From contig DADA01000098.1 in assembly GCA_002494895.1 (NCBI GenBank), positions 1 to 39,422 of the forward strand: a stretch of 39,422 nt of DNA, given 5' to 3'. The translations under genes were made by a program, and so were the position numbers. Source of the stretch: Nitrososphaera sp. UBA210 (lineage in GTDB: Archaea > Thermoproteota > Nitrososphaeria > Nitrososphaerales > Nitrososphaeraceae). The notes under the pieces were generated by a model. It did no database searches. It saw only the letters and a program-made list of their open reading frames with translations, and was not told the origin of the DNA. Below, piece after piece: positions 8,363 through 16,243 of this stretch. Every line of letters begins with the position of its first letter. Positions within the stretch are counted from its first letter, which is position 1.

Positions 8363-8764
8363 TTACCTTCTTCTGGATTTGCTCTTTCTTGCTTTCTTCC
8401 TGCCCGCCCTTCTCTTGGTGGCAGCAGCGCTGGTCTTTATCCGAGCGACCTGCTTTTGGAGCACTTTGATCTGAACCTGCAACTGCCTGACCTGTTGCCC
8501 GACTGTTCTGTTTTGCCCTGATAGTTTCTTGTCAAGCCCCCTGAATTGAGATGCAAGCTGACCCAGCAGCCTGGTAACATTCTCTATTTGCTTTGACTGT
8601 CTTTTTACACGGCTCAACGTGAGAGCAGTCATCGCTTCCTGGTTTGATACTGTTGTCGGTATTTCAGCGGTTGTTGGTTCTGTGATCACAGCTTCTTGAG
8701 GTGGTTCAACTGGCTGCATTTCCATCGCGCTTTCGACCAGTGTCGAATTGTCTACTTCAGACAT
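8363..8764 (-). CDS. Coiled-coil protein with highly basic C-terminal tail
   Basis: The 133-residue protein has three parts. The N-terminus is acidic and proline-rich (1-40). A heptad-like coiled coil (about 45-108) is rich in Q, L and V. The final 20 residues are almost all K/R/A (KRRAGRKKARKSKSRRR), resembling a histone-type tail. The layout suggests an oligomer that binds DNA or RNA through its tails. A TATA-like stretch (CAATAATAAG, about 8795-8805) precedes the ATG. No family is recognised, so chromatin association is inference. Confidence 0.6.
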   Translation of the reverse strand: MSEVDNSTLVESAMEMQPVEPPQEAVITEPTTAEIPTTVSNQEAMTALTLSRVKRQSKQIENVTRLLGQLASQFRGLDKKLSGQNRTVGQQVRQLQVQIKVLQKQVARIKTSAAATKRRAGRKKARKSKSRRR

Positions 8765-8900
8765 TATCTCAATGCGCAGTCACGTGCCTAATCTTATTAT
8801 TGATTTGAAAAATCTGACAAAGTTATCTATTACTTGTGCTTTGAACCGCGCCAGCTAACTCTCTAGCCGCGCCGCTGGCAATGCTAATGTTACGTGCGGC

Positions 8901-11240
8901 CTATTGCTGCTGCGGTGGAGAACTTTCCGTAGCATTGCCTTTTTCCAGCGGAGAGGGATAAGGTATTATATCTCCAGTGGTCCCAATTTTCAGCTGGCCG
9001 ATTTCGTTCAGGTCAGAGAGGTCATTCATCTTTATCAGATTATTGAGTGTCACTGTATACAGCACGTCTTCGATATAGAACGACCGGCTTCCCTGCACTC
9101 CGTAGCCATAATAGTAGTCGTTCACGTCGTTAAAGTGCTCGACCTGTCCCTTCAGCTTAAAGCCCGAGTCCGGATCCACTCCGAATACATAGAACCCGCG
9201 CCACACTTTTGGCTGGATGTACCTCCCATCATCGGCGTACCGGGGTTCTGCATAATCCGGAAAGATGGAAACTGGGATTGAGAGCACGTCCTTGCTCCTG
9301 TCGAAGAGGAGCGCCTTGTGGTCGTATAGCACTTCAGAATCGGTGCCGCTGCCACCTATCTCAAAGTCATCCACCAGTTTGGGTTTTTCCACATCAGAAA
9401 CATCGAATAGAGCCAGCTTGACTCCAAGTATCTCCACGCCTCCGTACTGGTTCTCTTTGGTTTCCTTGCCTATTCCGATCACGTGGTCGTTGTCATAAGG
9501 ATGGAGGTAATTCGAATAGCCTGGCAGCTTTAGTTCTCCCAGGACTTTTGGATCGTCTTCTGAAAGGTCGATTACGAAGAACGGGTCTATGCGCTCGAAA
9601 GTCACCAGATACAGCCTGTCGCCCATAAAGCGCGCAGAATAGATAGATTCGCCCTTGGCTATCTGCTCGAGCTCGCCGACAATTTCCATATCCTCGTTGA
9701 GGACATAGACATTGTTATGGAGAACCGAGCCACCGTGGGGAGACCAGTACTCTGAAGTAGTTGCAACACGGAACCTGTTTCCATCCTCATCCATCGAGAA
9801 CTGGTTCAGCAGTCCACCGGGCACTTCTCCACGTGATTCATAGTTGATCGAGCCGTCGGAACCTATCTCTATCTTGTGTATCACCGTCTTCTGAGTTTCT
9901 TCCAAGATGCGAGCATCGTATTCTTGCAGCGATTCTTGTATTCTGGAGAAGAGCGCATTCTTTTCGCCCTCTGACATCCTGTTGTAGGTGTCCTGCAATA
10001 ATTCTGAAACCTTGTCCCACTTTTCCGACGGGCTTAGCGAGCTGTCGGCTTCGATTTCTTTTATCTCTTGCTGCACGGACTGGGGCAATTCCGGCACGAT
10101 AACCTCAAAGAACCTGTCCCTGGTGTTGGTCTCGTAGTAATACGGATAAGGCAGATTCTTCTGATACGCGATGTAGATATTGTTTTCTGATACGTACAGA
10201 GTCGCACCCGGATTCATCATAAAGCTCTTGGACTCTAGAGCGTCATCATCGACATTCGCCAAGTCTATCGATGTTACCGTGTTGAAGGCATAATACAGCT
10301 CGGGGTTGTCGAAATAGTAGACTTCTGGCGCGACTATCAAACGCGATGATTCCATTACCTTTGGCAGGACCGGATGTCGATAGTCATAAAGGTCGCTTGC
10401 CGTAATCAAGTAGACGTTATCGCCGATCATCCTAGCATTATTGTAGCTGCCGCTAATCTCAAAGTCCTTTACTATTTCAGGTTTCTCCCTGTCAGAAACA
10501 TCCATGATCAGAGCATGAGTCTTTGGTGAGTATATTGGTTGTGGGGCAAAGTCGTATTCCTGAATGACAAAGTCTTCGCCGTACTCTTGATAGAATATGA
10601 CAAGGGTATTGTTGTTAAGGAACATGTTCTGCAAGTATTGGCCCTGCTGTATGTCCAGGGCTATCTTGACAGCGATATCTGCATTCTCCGGCGGATACGC
10701 ATCAACAATAGTAAGCCTGTCACCCGAAAGGATGTATACGTACTTACCATCGTTCTTTAGAAAGTCAGGCTCGTCTACTCCTTCGACTTGGACATTAGTG
10801 GTAGAGTAAGTCGTACGATCAAAATCAACCCCGGCTTCACTCTGTACTTCTAGCTGTGCTTGTGGTGCAGGAGCGGCTGCGAAATCTTCTGCATGGGTCA
10901 GGGCGAACTCGAAGGTCTGTTCAGACCTAAGCAAAGACGAACCAAACATAGTCTTGTCCGCGCCACGAAGCTGTTCTAGTCCTAGCAGGAAGGTCTTAAG
11001 TTCAGCGGCCGAAGTAAACTTCTTTAATTCCTGAGTCGCAGCAAGAGCGAGTGGTACCGGCAGGGTGCCGTTTCTTTCCTCGAATATCCCAGGACCTAAT
11101 TCCGATGTTGGATCCCTGGGCAAAGTGTTACCAAGAGAACCCAGTGCGAACACGAAACCTACTGCCGCCGCTATGCCGATACCTGCCATACCAAACATCG
11201 AATATCTCGCCATCTTCACCATGCAACCTTTTGTTGCCAT
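8901..11240 (-). CDS. Secreted beta-propeller domain protein (PF09826-like)
   Basis: The 779-residue protein has an N-terminal membrane anchor or signal segment (about 13-35). A spacer follows, then a long propeller domain opening with the family motif VEGVDEPDFLKNDGKYVYIL (153-171). Repeated blade strands such as ALIMDVSDREKPEIV and LALFDVSDVEKPKLV follow. Residues 386-450 form an unusual charged helical insert between blades. Members are surface proteins of unknown role in archaea and bacteria. A TATA-like box (AGTATTAAGA, 11255-11267) is about 22-26 nt before the ATG. The C-terminus is short and polar with no second anchor. Confidence 0.83.
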   Translation of the reverse strand: MATKGCMVKMARYSMFGMAGIGIAAAVGFVFALGSLGNTLPRDPTSELGPGIFEERNGTLPVPLALAATQELKKFTSAAELKTFLLGLEQLRGADKTMFGSSLLRSEQTFEFALTHAEDFAAAPAPQAQLEVQSEAGVDFDRTTYSTTNVQVEGVDEPDFLKNDGKYVYILSGDRLTIVDAYPPENADIAVKIALDIQQGQYLQNMFLNNNTLVIFYQEYGEDFVIQEYDFAPQPIYSPKTHALIMDVSDREKPEIVKDFEISGSYNNARMIGDNVYLITASDLYDYRHPVLPKVMESSRLIVAPEVYYFDNPELYYAFNTVTSIDLANVDDDALESKSFMMNPGATLYVSENNIYIAYQKNLPYPYYYETNTRDRFFEVIVPELPQSVQQEIKEIEADSSLSPSEKWDKVSELLQDTYNRMSEGEKNALFSRIQESLQEYDARILEETQKTVIHKIEIGSDGSINYESRGEVPGGLLNQFSMDEDGNRFRVATTSEYWSPHGGSVLHNNVYVLNEDMEIVGELEQIAKGESIYSARFMGDRLYLVTFERIDPFFVIDLSEDDPKVLGELKLPGYSNYLHPYDNDHVIGIGKETKENQYGGVEILGVKLALFDVSDVEKPKLVDDFEIGGSGTDSEVLYDHKALLFDRSKDVLSIPVSIFPDYAEPRYADDGRYIQPKVWRGFYVFGVDPDSGFKLKGQVEHFNDVNDYYYGYGVQGSRSFYIEDVLYTVTLNNLIKMNDLSDLNEIGQLKIGTTGDIIPYPSPLEKGNATESSPPQQQ

Positions 11241-11296
11241 TAGTAGCGGAGGTTTACATCTTAATACTATAGTTTAGAACGGTCACGTGGTCGTGT

Positions 11297-11365
11297 TCTG
11301 GCGAGGAGGACACCGTTCCAAGTGAGTCCCAATGAAGGGCCGACTCCGTGGTGTGCCCTGCCAGA
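11297..11365. ncRNA. Candidate structured RNA: three nested stems
   Basis: Three stems nest perfectly in this intergenic stretch. The outer one pairs TCTGGC (11297-11302) with GCCAGA (11360-11365), the middle one ACACC (11310-11314) with GGTGT (11350-11354), and the inner one GAGTC (11324-11328) with GACTC (11342-11346). A plus-strand TATA-like sequence (CTTAATACTA, about 11257-11266) would start transcription near 11288. The strand is not certain because stems read on both. It could also be a long 5' leader of the SIMPL gene. Confidence 0.35.
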
Positions 11366-11481
11366 CCAATACAAAATTTGTAATTGATTTGGTATATTCT
11401 ATATATTAATGTCATAAACTACAAGAATTTTGCTAATGACGACTTAAGTACGGCTTAAAATACGCTGCAAGTCGAAATCGA

Positions 11482-11527
11482 GCGTGTTCTGAAACGGCGA
11501 ACGGCCATGATTCGCGTGTTCTGAAAC
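11482..11527 (+). repeat. 14-bp direct repeat upstream of SIMPL gene
   Basis: GCGTGTTCTGAAAC occurs at 11482-11495 and again at 11514-11527, 32 bp apart (about three helical turns). A partial copy, CGTGTTCTG, lies at 11292-11300. The two full copies sit 40-85 bp before the SIMPL start codon, where an activator would bind in an archaeal promoter. The regulator is unknown. Confidence 0.5.
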
Positions 11528-11566
11528 CTAGGCTTACCTAAGTCATCGGATTAACTAATTACGAAA

Positions 11567-12427
11567 ATGTCTGAACAAAAGGCAAACAACAGACGCAAGC
11601 TTGCGCTGGTTGCAGGACTTCTTGCAATCGGCCTCGTTGGCGCCAGCATAACCGGCGGCCAGATGTTAAGTGCCGCAGCACAACAGAACCCGGATGATCC
11701 AATGCCAGTGGACCTTGAGTGTCCAACCGGAGCCGAAGTCTGTGAGCAGGAGATTGAGGACACAGTAAAGTCGGTAGTGACCACATCAGGAACAGCAACA
11801 GTCAAGGTTGACCCTGACAAAGTCACAGTGACCATTGGTGTCGATACCGATGGTGCGACTGCGGAGGAAGCAGCACAGAAGAATGCAGAACTCATGGCGA
11901 AAGTGATAGCAGCGTTGAAGGCACTTGGGATCACGGATGATCAGATAAGTACCAATTGGTACAGTGTGTACCCGACGTATGAATACAGATCTCCCCCGTG
12001 CATTGAAATCTACCCACAGCCTCCAGACTGCGCTCCAAAGAACGAGATTACCGGATACAGAGCTTCCAACAGCCTTAGCGTAACGCTGGATGCAGACGAA
12101 GACGTAGGTAAGGTCATCGACGCTACGGTAGCAGCCGGAGCCAACAACGTGAGCGGCGCGTACTTCTTTGTCTCGGACGAGAGGCAGCAAGAGATCCGCG
12201 ACAGCCTCATAGAGAAGGCGATAACCAATGCGAGGAGCCGTGCAGACAAGGCAGCAGATGCAGTCGACATGAACGTTTCGGGAGTAAAGTCGATTAACCT
12301 GAACGACGTGTTCTTCCCTGTCTTCTACAAGGACTTTGCAGCGGAAGCCAACGGCGCATCGACACCTATCCTGCCAGGCCAACAGCAGATCTCAATGACC
12401 GTGCAGGTCACCTTCTTCATGAGCTAG
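11567..12427 (+). CDS. Exported SIMPL-domain (DUF541) protein
   Basis: The 286-residue protein begins with a basic N-terminus and a signal-peptide core (about 13-37). The SIMPL fold follows: TTSGTATVKVDPDKVTVTIGV, a helix with the typical AAQKNAELMAKVIAALKALGI, ISTNWYSVYPTYEY, then GYRASNSLSVTL and a second helical repeat AITNARSRADKAADA. Family members are periplasmic or surface proteins, linked to oxidative-stress defence in bacteria; the archaeal role is unknown. Two cysteines in DLECPTGAEVCEQE near the mature N-terminus, and two more in PPCIEIYPQPPDCAP, could form disulfides. Confidence 0.88.
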   Translation: MSEQKANNRRKLALVAGLLAIGLVGASITGGQMLSAAAQQNPDDPMPVDLECPTGAEVCEQEIEDTVKSVVTTSGTATVKVDPDKVTVTIGVDTDGATAEEAAQKNAELMAKVIAALKALGITDDQISTNWYSVYPTYEYRSPPCIEIYPQPPDCAPKNEITGYRASNSLSVTLDADEDVGKVIDATVAAGANNVSGAYFFVSDERQQEIRDSLIEKAITNARSRADKAADAVDMNVSGVKSINLNDVFFPVFYKDFAAEANGASTPILPGQQQISMTVQVTFFMS

Positions 12428-12453
12428 CTCGCAGTTAGCTCTCCCATTCCTTT

Positions 12454-12600
12454 TTATTTTATCGACTTGTAAATCGCTAGTCGTTTTCTCAGCAGCGCGT
12501 TCTCGTCGCTTTCTGACTTCAGTTGTTTTTCCAGGCGCGATACTTCCCCTATTAATTCTGTCTTGGTCTTGTCCGAGTATTTCGATTCTGACAGCGTCAT
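12454..12600 (-). CDS. Small coiled-coil peptide, 48 aa
   Basis: From an ATG at 12600 the frame encodes a short charged coiled coil (ELIGEVSRLEKQLKSESDENALLRKRLAIY). A TATA-like GTTTTATCTGG (12622-12632) lies about 26 nt upstream and supports this start. A TTG at 12645 would add 15 residues. No family is recognised. It is convergent with the SIMPL gene and could dimerise or bind a partner. Confidence 0.5.
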   Translation of the reverse strand: MTLSESKYSDKTKTELIGEVSRLEKQLKSESDENALLRKRLAIYKSIK

Positions 12601-12728
12601 GCCCTGCATGTAGTAAAGTCCAGATAAAACCTCGACAGTTGCCAAATTTATCAGTTACTCTACTTTAGCTGATAGGAATGAAGTCATGCTCCATAATTCT
12701 TAATTGCGATAGAGCTCAAAGTTCCATC

Positions 12729-12914
12729 ATGGGAGTCCTGACTTGGATCATCATTGGAGTTGTGATTCTGGCGATCATCGGGCTTGGATGGCAGACATTC
12801 TTTTCCGGGCTCTGGCAGGGAGCGCAGAAGGTGGGCGAAAACCCGGTTGTACAGAACCTTACAGGCGAAGCCAGGGACGAGGCAAATGACGCGATCGACA
12901 ATTCTGATAAATAA
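12729..12914 (+). CDS. Small single-pass membrane protein
   Basis: A 61-residue protein with one TM helix (residues 2-24, GVLTWIIIGVVILAIIGLGW) followed by a soluble amphipathic tail (LWQGAQKVGENPVVQNL...). An ATG 17 codons upstream is possible, but a TATA-like sequence (TTCTTAATTG, about 12696-12705) sits 26 nt before the internal ATG, so I prefer a leaderless start at 12729. The function is not recognised. Confidence 0.55.
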   Translation: MGVLTWIIIGVVILAIIGLGWQTFFSGLWQGAQKVGENPVVQNLTGEARDEANDAIDNSDK

Positions 12915-12917
12915 TCG
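12904..12917 (+). promoter_or_regulatory. TATA box of RNase HI gene, lying on the preceding stop codon
   Basis: TGATAAATAATCG is centred about 26 nt before the TTG start at 12938 and overlaps the TAA stop of the small membrane protein. This suggests an independent, leaderless rnhA transcript rather than read-through. Confidence 0.5.
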
Positions 12918-12937
12918 AGTACAGTATTGATCAGAAG

Positions 12938-13390
12938 TTGATTGACGTCTACTTTGATGGGCTCTGCCAGCCGGTTAATCCCGGAGGGATCGCGTGTTAT
13001 GCGTTCGTGGTAAAAAGCCAGGGAAGTACAATTCATAGCGGCTACGGAATTGCCGGTGAACCGTTTTCCAAGGATTCGACGAATAATGTCGCCGAGTACA
13101 CTGCCCTTATCAAGGCACTAGAATGGCTCGCCGCCAACAATCTTGATTCCAACGCCATAAGGATAGTTGGCGATTCCAAACTCGTCATTAGCCAGCTTAA
13201 TGGCCAGTTCAAGGTAAAGTCCAAGCGAATTCTTCCGCTCTATCGCAAGGCAAGGGAGCTGAAAGAATCCTTCAAAAATCTCGAATTCCGCCTGGTCCCC
13301 AGGGAAGAAAATAAAGAGGCAGATGGATTGACCAATCGGGCATACAGGGAAGCTCTTGAGGACAATCCTTCGTACAGGAAAAGGATCTAG
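12938..13390 (+). CDS. rnhA: Ribonuclease HI, archaeal type
   Basis: The 150-residue enzyme cleaves the RNA strand of RNA/DNA hybrids. The RNase H catalytic set is visible: D7 (VYFDG), E53 (NNVAEYTAL), D79 (IVGDSKLVISQ) and D129 (NKEADGLTNRA). It has the compact archaeal form without an N-terminal hybrid-binding domain. The start is TTG, placed by a TATA-like box at 12904-12917. Its TAG stop shares the palindrome CTAG with the convergent DM13 gene's stop. Confidence 0.9.
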   Translation: MIDVYFDGLCQPVNPGGIACYAFVVKSQGSTIHSGYGIAGEPFSKDSTNNVAEYTALIKALEWLAANNLDSNAIRIVGDSKLVISQLNGQFKVKSKRILPLYRKARELKESFKNLEFRLVPREENKEADGLTNRAYREALEDNPSYRKRI

Positions 13391-13941
13391 GCCGATTCGT
13401 TTCCTGCAAGCTCTGCGCTTCCGAAGAGCACCGAGAATTGCTTGCACCATATCAGGACTGTATCGTATTTCGATAGATCGGTGCCCTCTGGAATGTCGTA
13501 ATTCTGGTTGCCAATGTTTCCCTTTAAGCGTCCCAGGTCGACAAAGTCGGAAGCCTGTTTGTCGGTAGACAGGTACACGTAAAGGTCAGGGCCATTGGTA
13601 GACTTAAAGTCTTCTAGTCGGAGGACAGAGCTTCCGTCAACCGGGATGACTTTGGCCAGCCCGCTGGAATCGTGTATGCCATCACCGACGCCAACAAAGT
13701 TGCCGGATATTTCCTTGTCAGCCATCGCAGGTTCGTCTTTTGTTATAGAGTCCCCATTATCGGTCATGCCTTCATCCTTCTCTTCCATCGATCCCCCTTG
13801 ATTGGTTACATCGTCATCAGTCGTAGCGACTGGTGCTGGTTCGTCGACAGTGGTGTTTATGAAAAATGGCGAGGCAGCGTATGCAAGGGCAGGTACCGCG
13901 ACAGCGGCAACGATTATTGCGGCTATAATGCTTTTCTTCAT
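13387..13941 (-). CDS. Exported DM13-domain protein
   Basis: A signal peptide (MKKSIIAAIIVAAVAVPALAYA) is followed by an acidic low-complexity linker (about 30-75). A DM13 domain comes next: GVGDGIHDSSG, VLRLEDFKSTNGPDLYVYLS, LKGNIGNQNYDIP, and DTVLIWCKQFSVLFGSAEL with the conserved cysteine. DM13 domains are proposed to take part in extracytoplasmic redox or electron transfer. The ATG at 13941 has a TTTTTAAAG box 26 nt upstream; an in-frame ATG 21 codons earlier would put sequence before the signal peptide and is unlikely. Confidence 0.87.
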   Translation of the reverse strand: MKKSIIAAIIVAAVAVPALAYAASPFFINTTVDEPAPVATTDDDVTNQGGSMEEKDEGMTDNGDSITKDEPAMADKEISGNFVGVGDGIHDSSGLAKVIPVDGSSVLRLEDFKSTNGPDLYVYLSTDKQASDFVDLGRLKGNIGNQNYDIPEGTDLSKYDTVLIWCKQFSVLFGSAELAGNESA

Positions 13942-14010
13942 GACAAGCAAGTTGCCTGCCGCTTTAAAAATAATTTCTCCAGATCGTGTCCAAATCTCTT
14001 CCAACTGGAC

Positions 14011-14436
14011 TCATATCGAGTCGTCCATTCTAACGAATCGGTTTCGATGCTTTTCAATCAATGGCATCATCCGCTCGGTGATGAGTGCATCAAAGTTTCG
14101 CTCTTCGACATCGATCGTGACTAGCAGGTAATGGTTCTCGTCTATGGGGATGGTGGCACGGTGCAACTTTTCATACCTCCCAAACGCGTAGCGCATCTTG
14201 CCTATTTTCGAGTCGTATCGGCCTCTGGTTTTTTGACGTGCTATCGCGCTGGCGGCATATTCTTCGTTCTCCTCTTCTGTCAGAAGGAGCTTCGTTCCTT
14301 CTCTTGTTTGCTGGGCAATGATTACGCCGTTTTTGTTCACGACTCCAGCCCACCTTACAGACCTAGCTGTCGCCAAAATATAAGAGCAGAATTGATGCAG
14401 GAATTCATAGTCTATGCCCAATCGATCGCTTTTCAC
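14011..14436 (-). CDS. DUF6659-like conserved thaumarchaeal protein, copy 1
   Basis: The 141-residue protein shares a clear pattern with the gene at 17547-17948: FCxxIL near the N-terminus, a GxxIA strand, a TxEExxxYxxxAIxR helix, then KIGxxRxxxxRYxKLxRATxPI and a final LLLxxxDVE strand. The sequence suggests a small alpha/beta sensor-like fold, possibly roadblock-like. The DUF name is from memory. A TATA-like CTTTTATTAG (14458-14467) lies 26 nt before the ATG. Confidence 0.65.
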   Translation of the reverse strand: MKSDRLGIDYEFLHQFCSYILATARSVRWAGVVNKNGVIIAQQTREGTKLLLTEEENEEYAASAIARQKTRGRYDSKIGKMRYAFGRYEKLHRATIPIDENHYLLVTIDVEERNFDALITERMMPLIEKHRNRFVRMDDSI

Positions 14437-14456
14437 GATGGGCTACCATACTTTAA

Positions 14457-14485
14457 CTAATAAAAGATTCTATCCTGTTTATTAG
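14457..14485. promoter_or_regulatory. Symmetric divergent promoter with two TATA boxes
   Basis: CTAATAAA (14457-14464) and TTTATTAG (14478-14485) form a perfect 8-bp inverted repeat with a 13-bp spacer. Each arm is the TATA box of one divergent leaderless gene: the DUF6659-like gene on the minus strand (ATG 14436) and the mini zinc finger on the plus strand (ATG 14513). TBP binding at the two boxes would be sterically coupled. Confidence 0.55.
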
Positions 14486-14512
14486 CAAGCAAGACAAACC
14501 TATTGCCAAGCA

Positions 14513-14632
14513 ATGTCCGAGTACGAATCAGGGACCTTTCGGTGTCTGGACTGTGCCAAGGAATTCCTGACAAAGGAAGAGGCAGACAGGCATCACACGG
14601 AACATCATACCCATGTAATAGTTGGGGAATAA
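14513..14632 (+). CDS. 39-aa C2H2 mini zinc-finger protein
   Basis: A short frame from ATG to TAA encodes FRCLDCAKEFLTKEEADRHH followed by TEHHTH. The spacing is C11-x2-C14-x12-H27-x3-H31, the classical C2H2 finger, and the finger makes up most of the protein. A TATA-like TTTATTAG at 14478-14485 sits about 30 nt before the ATG. Nucleic-acid or protein binding is expected for the fold, but no target is known. The spacing match argues for a real gene despite its size. Confidence 0.65.
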   Translation: MSEYESGTFRCLDCAKEFLTKEEADRHHTEHHTHVIVGE

Positions 14633-14655
14633 CAGACGACACACACTCAAAAATG

Positions 14656-14669
14656 ACTGACGGGTCAGT
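14656..14669. promoter_or_regulatory. Perfect 14-bp operator upstream of tetR gene
   Basis: ACTGAC-GG-GTCAGT is a perfect 6+6 inverted repeat just upstream of the TATA-like TCTTTATTAG (14671-14680) of the TetR gene. The size and symmetry are typical of TetR-family operators, so autorepression is inferred. Confidence 0.7.
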
Positions 14670-14711
14670 TATCTTTATTAGCCTGTTTGAGATAGGCCTA
14701 AGTACGGAATA

Positions 14712-15311
14712 ATGCCAAAGGTTAACGTCGAATACAAGTCAGGTGTCAGGGAAAAAATAATCCAGGCCGCCATAATCAGCTTTGCGCAGACAGGCTTTGA
14801 CAGGACCAAGATGGAGGATATCGCGAAAAGACTGGATCTTAGCAAGGGCACAATCTATCTTTACTTTGACAGCAAGGAGGACCTTTTCCTGGCCATCTGC
14901 GAGCATTATCTGAAGGTCATGAAAGAAAGGCAAAACTCTACTGTTTTCGCGCGGAGGGAGGATCTTTTCGTTGATGCCGAGCGCTTTTTCGAGGAATTCC
15001 AGGAACTTGAACAGGGTAATGACAAGGTCATGCTCGAGATGGTTGTCGAATCCACCCGCAATCCAAGGCTGCGAAGGGCGATGTACGAGCACAGGCTAAA
15101 GGTCTACGATGCGGTGGTGGACCACCTGAACAGACAGGTAGAAAATGGCTTTGTCAGTCCAGATGTGGATGCAAAGGGTCTGGCATCGGCTTTTGTAGCA
15201 CTCTACGACGGGCTAACGGTAAGCAAGATGCTCGGGGTAAATGAGGGCAACAACAAGAGCGCTTGGGTTGCCATGGTAAGGGCCGTAATGGCAGGGATAG
15301 GCAAAGACTAG
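14712..15311 (+). CDS. TetR/AcrR-family transcriptional regulator
   Basis: The 199-residue protein has the TetR helix-turn-helix at residues 10-58: KIIQAAIISFAQTGFDRTKMEDIAKRLDLSKGTIYLYFDSKEDLF. The variable all-helical ligand domain follows. The ligand is unknown. The only nearby palindromic operator precedes the gene itself, implying autoregulation, and no adjacent efflux pump or enzyme suggests a target. Its TAG stop shares CTAG with the convergent cyclophilin gene. Confidence 0.92.
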   Translation: MPKVNVEYKSGVREKIIQAAIISFAQTGFDRTKMEDIAKRLDLSKGTIYLYFDSKEDLFLAICEHYLKVMKERQNSTVFARREDLFVDAERFFEEFQELEQGNDKVMLEMVVESTRNPRLRRAMYEHRLKVYDAVVDHLNRQVENGFVSPDVDAKGLASAFVALYDGLTVSKMLGVNEGNNKSAWVAMVRAVMAGIGKD

Positions 15312-15799
15312 TCGCTGACTGCGACCTTTAACATCCTTGCCTGATCGGAATTCACCGGTGCGTCGCTCGAATCCGTCCTCAGCCCTGCAATCTTGTCCAC
15401 GGTATCCATACCCGAAGTAACCTTGCCAAATACCGTATACTGGCCGTCCAAAAAGTTCGAGTCCTTAAGCACAATAAAAAACTGCGATCCCGCACTGTTC
15501 GGATCCTGAGACCTTGCCATTGACAACGCTCCTCTAGCATGCTTGTTCTTGTTGAATTCTGCGCTGACAGTCCAGCCGGGGCCGCCAGTTCCCCATCGGC
15601 TTCTGTTTGACTCGCTCTTGGTATTCGGATCTCCTCCCTGTATCACAAAACCAGGAACGATTCGATGGAATACAAGCCCGTCATAAAATCCCGTCTTTGC
15701 AAGCTTCTTAAAGTTCTCTACTGTTTTTGGAGCAGCGTCGGGAAAAAACTCTAGTCCGATTTCGCCAAAGTTAGTCGTTATCTTGCCAGAAGTAACCAT
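15308..15799 (-). CDS. Cyclophilin-type peptidyl-prolyl cis-trans isomerase
   Basis: The protein catalyses proline isomerisation in folding proteins. Cyclophilin motifs are complete: FHRIVPGFVIQGGDP, GTGGPGWTVSAEF, ARGALSMARSQDPNSAGSQFFI, and FLDGQYTVFGKV. I place the start at ATG 15799 (MVTSGKITTNFGEI, 163 residues, no signal peptide). A TTCAAATATCC box sits 26 nt upstream. The frame is open 24 codons further up but that part is not family-like. It is probably cytoplasmic. Confidence 0.93.
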   Translation of the reverse strand: MVTSGKITTNFGEIGLEFFPDAAPKTVENFKKLAKTGFYDGLVFHRIVPGFVIQGGDPNTKSESNRSRWGTGGPGWTVSAEFNKNKHARGALSMARSQDPNSAGSQFFIVLKDSNFLDGQYTVFGKVTSGMDTVDKIAGLRTDSSDAPVNSDQARMLKVAVSD

Positions 15800-15867
15800 C
15801 GTAGGAAAGGTTCTGGCGGGGATATTTGAATCAAGCAGTCGCGGACTGAAATTGAAGCGTTCTGTTA

Positions 15868-16125
15868 TCACGCGTTAAGGTAAAGTGTCGACTTTATCGC
15901 GCTGTAAAGTGTTACGTACTGCATTCCCAGCTCGGTGGTCCGGTATGAGGGATGACCAGTAGCATTATTTTCAGCAAGAAGCTTCTTTGCAGTCAATAGA
16001 TCAATGTACTTCCTGAACTGGGAAGTCGTAAGGTTGGCTTTTTCCAAAAGCCTCGTCTTGCCAATCCCTCCGTTCGCAGCTTCCAGGATCGTAGAAATAA
16101 TATCAAGACTACTGCGTTTTTTCAC
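15868..16125 (-). CDS. Small winged-helix regulator (ArnR1/HTH_45-like)
   Basis: The 85-residue protein is a single winged helix of the type abundant in thaumarchaea: SLDIISTILEAANGGIGKTRLLEKANLTTSQFRKYIDLLTAKKLL, then a short wing (YRTTELGMQYV) and a C-terminal helix. The start is GTG at 16125. A TATA-like CTATTTTTATCG (16151-16162) and a perfect inverted repeat (16129-16142) precede it, suggesting autoregulation at the transcription start. Confidence 0.8.
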   Translation of the reverse strand: MKKRSSLDIISTILEAANGGIGKTRLLEKANLTTSQFRKYIDLLTAKKLLAENNATGHPSYRTTELGMQYVTLYSAIKSTLYLNA

Positions 16126-16128
16126 AAC

Positions 16129-16142
16129 GTTAGTAGACTAAC
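16129..16142. promoter_or_regulatory. Perfect 14-bp inverted repeat at winged-helix gene start
   Basis: GTTAGT-AG-ACTAAC lies 4 nt upstream of the GTG start, between the TATA-like box and the start codon of a probably leaderless gene. A protein bound here would block transcription initiation. The encoded winged-helix protein is the likely ligand. Confidence 0.55.
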
Positions 16143-16243
16143 ATCACGTACGATAAAAATAGTTCTGTAGTGTAAAGTAGCCGCTGGTACGAATGTAGCT
16201 GATAATGTGGTGTAGTCATTACCCGATATGCGGAGTCAGGCGC

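Larger units (their letters stand above)
11241..11566. other. 326-nt divergent intergenic region
   Basis: No convincing coding frame is present between the beta-propeller gene and the SIMPL gene. The region holds the possible structured RNA at 11297-11365, an AT-rich TATA-like block (CTATATATTAA, about 11399-11409), a second one (CTTAAAATA, about 11453-11461), and three copies of CGTGTTCTG (11292, 11483, 11515). It therefore looks like a regulatory region. Confidence 0.6.

Noticed and set aside
11786..12382. 198-codon minus-strand frame inside the SIMPL gene
   Set aside because: It is the shadow of a well-supported gene and has no recognisable domain or promoter.
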